From NCBI GenBank assembly GCA_024645245.1, contig JAHEBN010000013.1, positions 1-42,489 on the forward strand: 42,489 nucleotides of DNA, given 5' to 3'. Below the pieces are notes generated by a model. It worked only from the letters and a program-made list of their open reading frames with translations. It ran no database searches and was not told where the DNA came from. Positions 41,701 through 42,489 of the stretch are shown piece by piece. Positions within the stretch are counted from its first letter, which is position 1. Every line of letters starts with the position of its first letter. A program made the position numbers and the translations under genes. The stretch comes from Jiulongibacter sp. GTDB lineage: Bacteria; Bacteroidota; Bacteroidia; Cytophagales; Spirosomataceae.

Positions 41701-42489
41701 TGCAAACAGTAGCACTTAATGTAGCTGAATCAGGCAAACACAAATTATTCTTATTGGTTTTAATGTTAGGAGAGGCAGGTGAAAGATTGCTTTCGATCAA
41801 AATAGTGTTTGAATTGCCACTCTCCCCACAAGAATTGAAACAAACAGCAGAATATGTGCCTGCACCAACAGAAATCATCTCGCCAACTTCGCCATTACTC
41901 CATTTTATCGAGTAATCACAATTAACAGCCTTTAATGTTGCCTTTTCATCACCACATACACTCACTCGATCTGTGGTAATTACTGGTGTATTTGGTACAC
42001 GACCTTTCTCAATTTCAATAATATTGCTTATTTCACTATCTCCGCAAGTATTTACACATACTGCCGAATACATTCCTGAATTTGAAACTTCAATACTATT
42101 TCCAGTAGCACCAGTTGACCATTTCACAGTACCCGAACAATTTACGGCATTAACAGTAATCGTTTCCGACCCACAAATTTCAAGTGAAGCTGCTGCAATG
42201 ACAGGTGGTTCAGGGACTAATGCATTGCCAATAATAATCAAATTACTATTATTTGAAGATCCACAAATGTTGCTACAAGTTGCTTTGTATGTGCCTGCTC
42301 CCACTTCGATCGTGGCTCCAGTGGCTCCGGTACTCCAGGTTACTGTGCCTGTACAATTGGTTGCCGTTAGGGTTGCCTTCTCTGTATTACATAGCTCGGT
42401 CTTGTTGGTAGCTATGGTAGGTGCTCCAGGTGTTGCTCCGGTTGTGATTGTAACACTGTTGCTGTTGCCTGAGGTGCCACAACTGTTGC
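38720..42489 (-). CDS. giant repetitive adhesin with T9SS type B C-terminal domain (3' part)
   Basis: This is the C-terminal 1256 residues of a cell-surface protein whose 5' end lies outside the window; the frame is open to the edge. From the window end inward there are eight to nine Ig-like units of about 72-80 residues, with the recurrent pattern EICG..E..L.A..CSGTV.WS(N/T)G..G..I.V...G.Y.A.C.N.CG. Three domains of the DUF11 type follow (LSVTKIGSSIHVPVGQDANY; FTIYLTNMGGIDITNINVTD; SYDITYKTIVKNVGAVKLTN). The last 90 residues (VIVPEGFSPNGDDLNDELLV, IYNRWGHLVW, VPDGTYFYSIKT) are the gliding-motility-associated (type B) sorting domain used by the type IX secretion system. The likely role is adhesion or gliding. 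The OmpA-type gene follows. Confidence 0.93.
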   Translation of the reverse strand, partial: NSCGTSGNSNSVTITTGATPGAPTIATNKTELCNTEKATLTATNCTGTVTWSTGATGATIEVGAGTYKATCSNICGSSNNSNLIIIGNALVPEPPVIAAASLEICGSETITVNAVNCSGTVKWSTGATGNSIEVSNSGMYSAVCVNTCGDSEISNIIEIEKGRVPNTPVITTDRVSVCGDEKATLKAVNCDYSIKWSNGEVGEMISVGAGTYSAVCFNSCGESGNSNTILIESNLSPASPNIKTNKNNLCLPDSATLSATVCSGTVTWSNGLVGDTIYVKTAGSYTAICTNSCGTSISSQPVVITIGGQTSAPVLSADKTEICSQESAILIAEGCNGTVTWNTGATGNTLTVSTAGSYTATCTNTCGSSSPSQAILIKIKTTGCGGCNLAKPVITASTTEICGDGEVILSVTNCTGTVIWSSGQKTASITVSPNSTTKYTAICKADNCTSLLSDAMTIVVGNTSRPILACSTDLICAGESVTLKAYNCSGTVVWSNGESGSNIIVTPTVSTKYSAVCKLGTCTSESADSLSLTVGTPSVPFISCRTHSICLGETAILTGSGCQGILNWSNGTVGGVIEVTPTQPGTYKYTAVCKSKGGGCESEVSNEISIVVGKTPSTPTVIAELTNVCPFETVDLNGAIMGAVSSSGGIFEFHASNSPNSALITSPGMTGAGVYYVFERSDISCISNAASVKVIITDCGEDGITPNPDQYVDLSVTKIGSSIHVPVGQDANYQVTVKNIGTNLASGISVRDILPDGLEFKDASSNADYNNGTVFINIDTLKTGDSIVFNYITKVTGAGKIVNKAELYKIDQIDNKLANNISEFVINDPLDTAMIGISKVCGEAVLIGEQKFEVPFTIYLTNMGGIDITNINVTDDLDRAFGNGAVIQDDVITVEAEGGLKANTAYTGRTNQIYLLVDTLSTLKVGEKLAIKFKVKVDLTNANTDLFFNVAEVYAGDDAACHDISTNGINADPDFDGDPTNNDEPSPIIFNLNPIPNFGAIAVALSIVDSVENDAMSYDITYKTIVKNVGAVKLTNVQLIDSLIYVFSDSLQYTIIGTPTTNDNGKLKVNESFDGKLDNNLLVSDSTCVLEVAQADTVFFTVRLYHEGNSGPYFNSILAQGLAGNTVVSDSSNNGNEIKIGVNSPTSIRIPLSTGGDVIVPEGFSPNGDDLNDELLVQIPNGVVIESFEIYNRWGHLVWKPENMNPASKVFKWDGKSNQGIRFGGQDYVPDGTYFYSIKTTASPKPLVSFITVAR

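Noticed and set aside
40600-42489. Regularly spaced DNA repeats that could suggest a CRISPR array or tandem satellite
   Set aside because: The period is over 200 bp, repeats are diverged at the DNA level and conserved at the protein level; they encode Ig-like domains.

Overview
The window reads as a chromosomal segment of a Bacteroidota bacterium, most likely of the order Cytophagales. It is AT-rich. Its promoter-like sites fit the Bacteroidota TTTG / TAnnTTTG pattern rather than TTGACA/TATAAT, and purine-rich ribosome binding sites are largely absent. It also encodes a gliding/type IX secretion (T9SS) C-terminal domain protein, a PD40/OmpA lipoprotein-like partner, and the 29-residue basic protein typical of this phylum. 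The species assignment is inference. No rRNA, tRNA, CRISPR array, insertion sequence or phage gene was recognised.

Layout. 1-4139: the end of a complex I operon (nuoL 3' part, nuoM, nuoN). 4077-8261: a surface-polysaccharide module, with two paralogous GT-C-like membrane proteins on the minus strand facing a GtrB-type polyprenyl-phosphate glycosyltransferase. 8431-12340: a long PurF-like amidophosphoribosyltransferase, a secreted protein of unknown role, and ferrochelatase. 12349-14316 (minus): a lipoprotein and a small Omp85/BamA-like barrel. 14390-17848: a LacI-type regulator diverging from a uridine-kinase-like enzyme and an SLC45-like sugar transporter. Between them lie 470 bp with a double palindromic operator, a run of hairpins and a strong terminator. 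17964-22068: a tightly packed operon of comA-like phosphosulfolactate synthase, DedA, aroE, a [2Fe-2S] ferredoxin, a YjjG-type nucleotidase and prmA. 22081-28263: a 1604-residue exported protein of unknown function and rimO. 28271-31206: an envelope barrel protein with a long charged linker, then an ECF sigma factor with a small overlapping partner gene. 31298-34350 (minus): HU, a TPR protein, an mS38-like mini-protein and RNase G, probably one transcription unit. 34532-36063: mutY and ssb. 36064-42489 (minus): a TPR/PD40/OmpA protein and the 3' part of a very large repetitive T9SS adhesin that runs off the window.

How the genes may work together. Most of the window is housekeeping: respiration, purine, heme and shikimate synthesis, and translation-factor modification. 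The parts that look specialised are the LacI/kinase/transporter unit with its structured leader, the twin GT-C proteins with GtrB, the ComA homologue (a possible link to sulfonates or sulfonolipids), the giant secreted protein, and the cysteine-patterned adhesin. The best candidate for something undescribed is the structured, terminator-ended region at 15487-15796. There a LacI-type double operator lies upstream of two mutually exclusive hairpins and an intrinsic terminator, all ahead of a kinase/transporter operon of unknown substrate.
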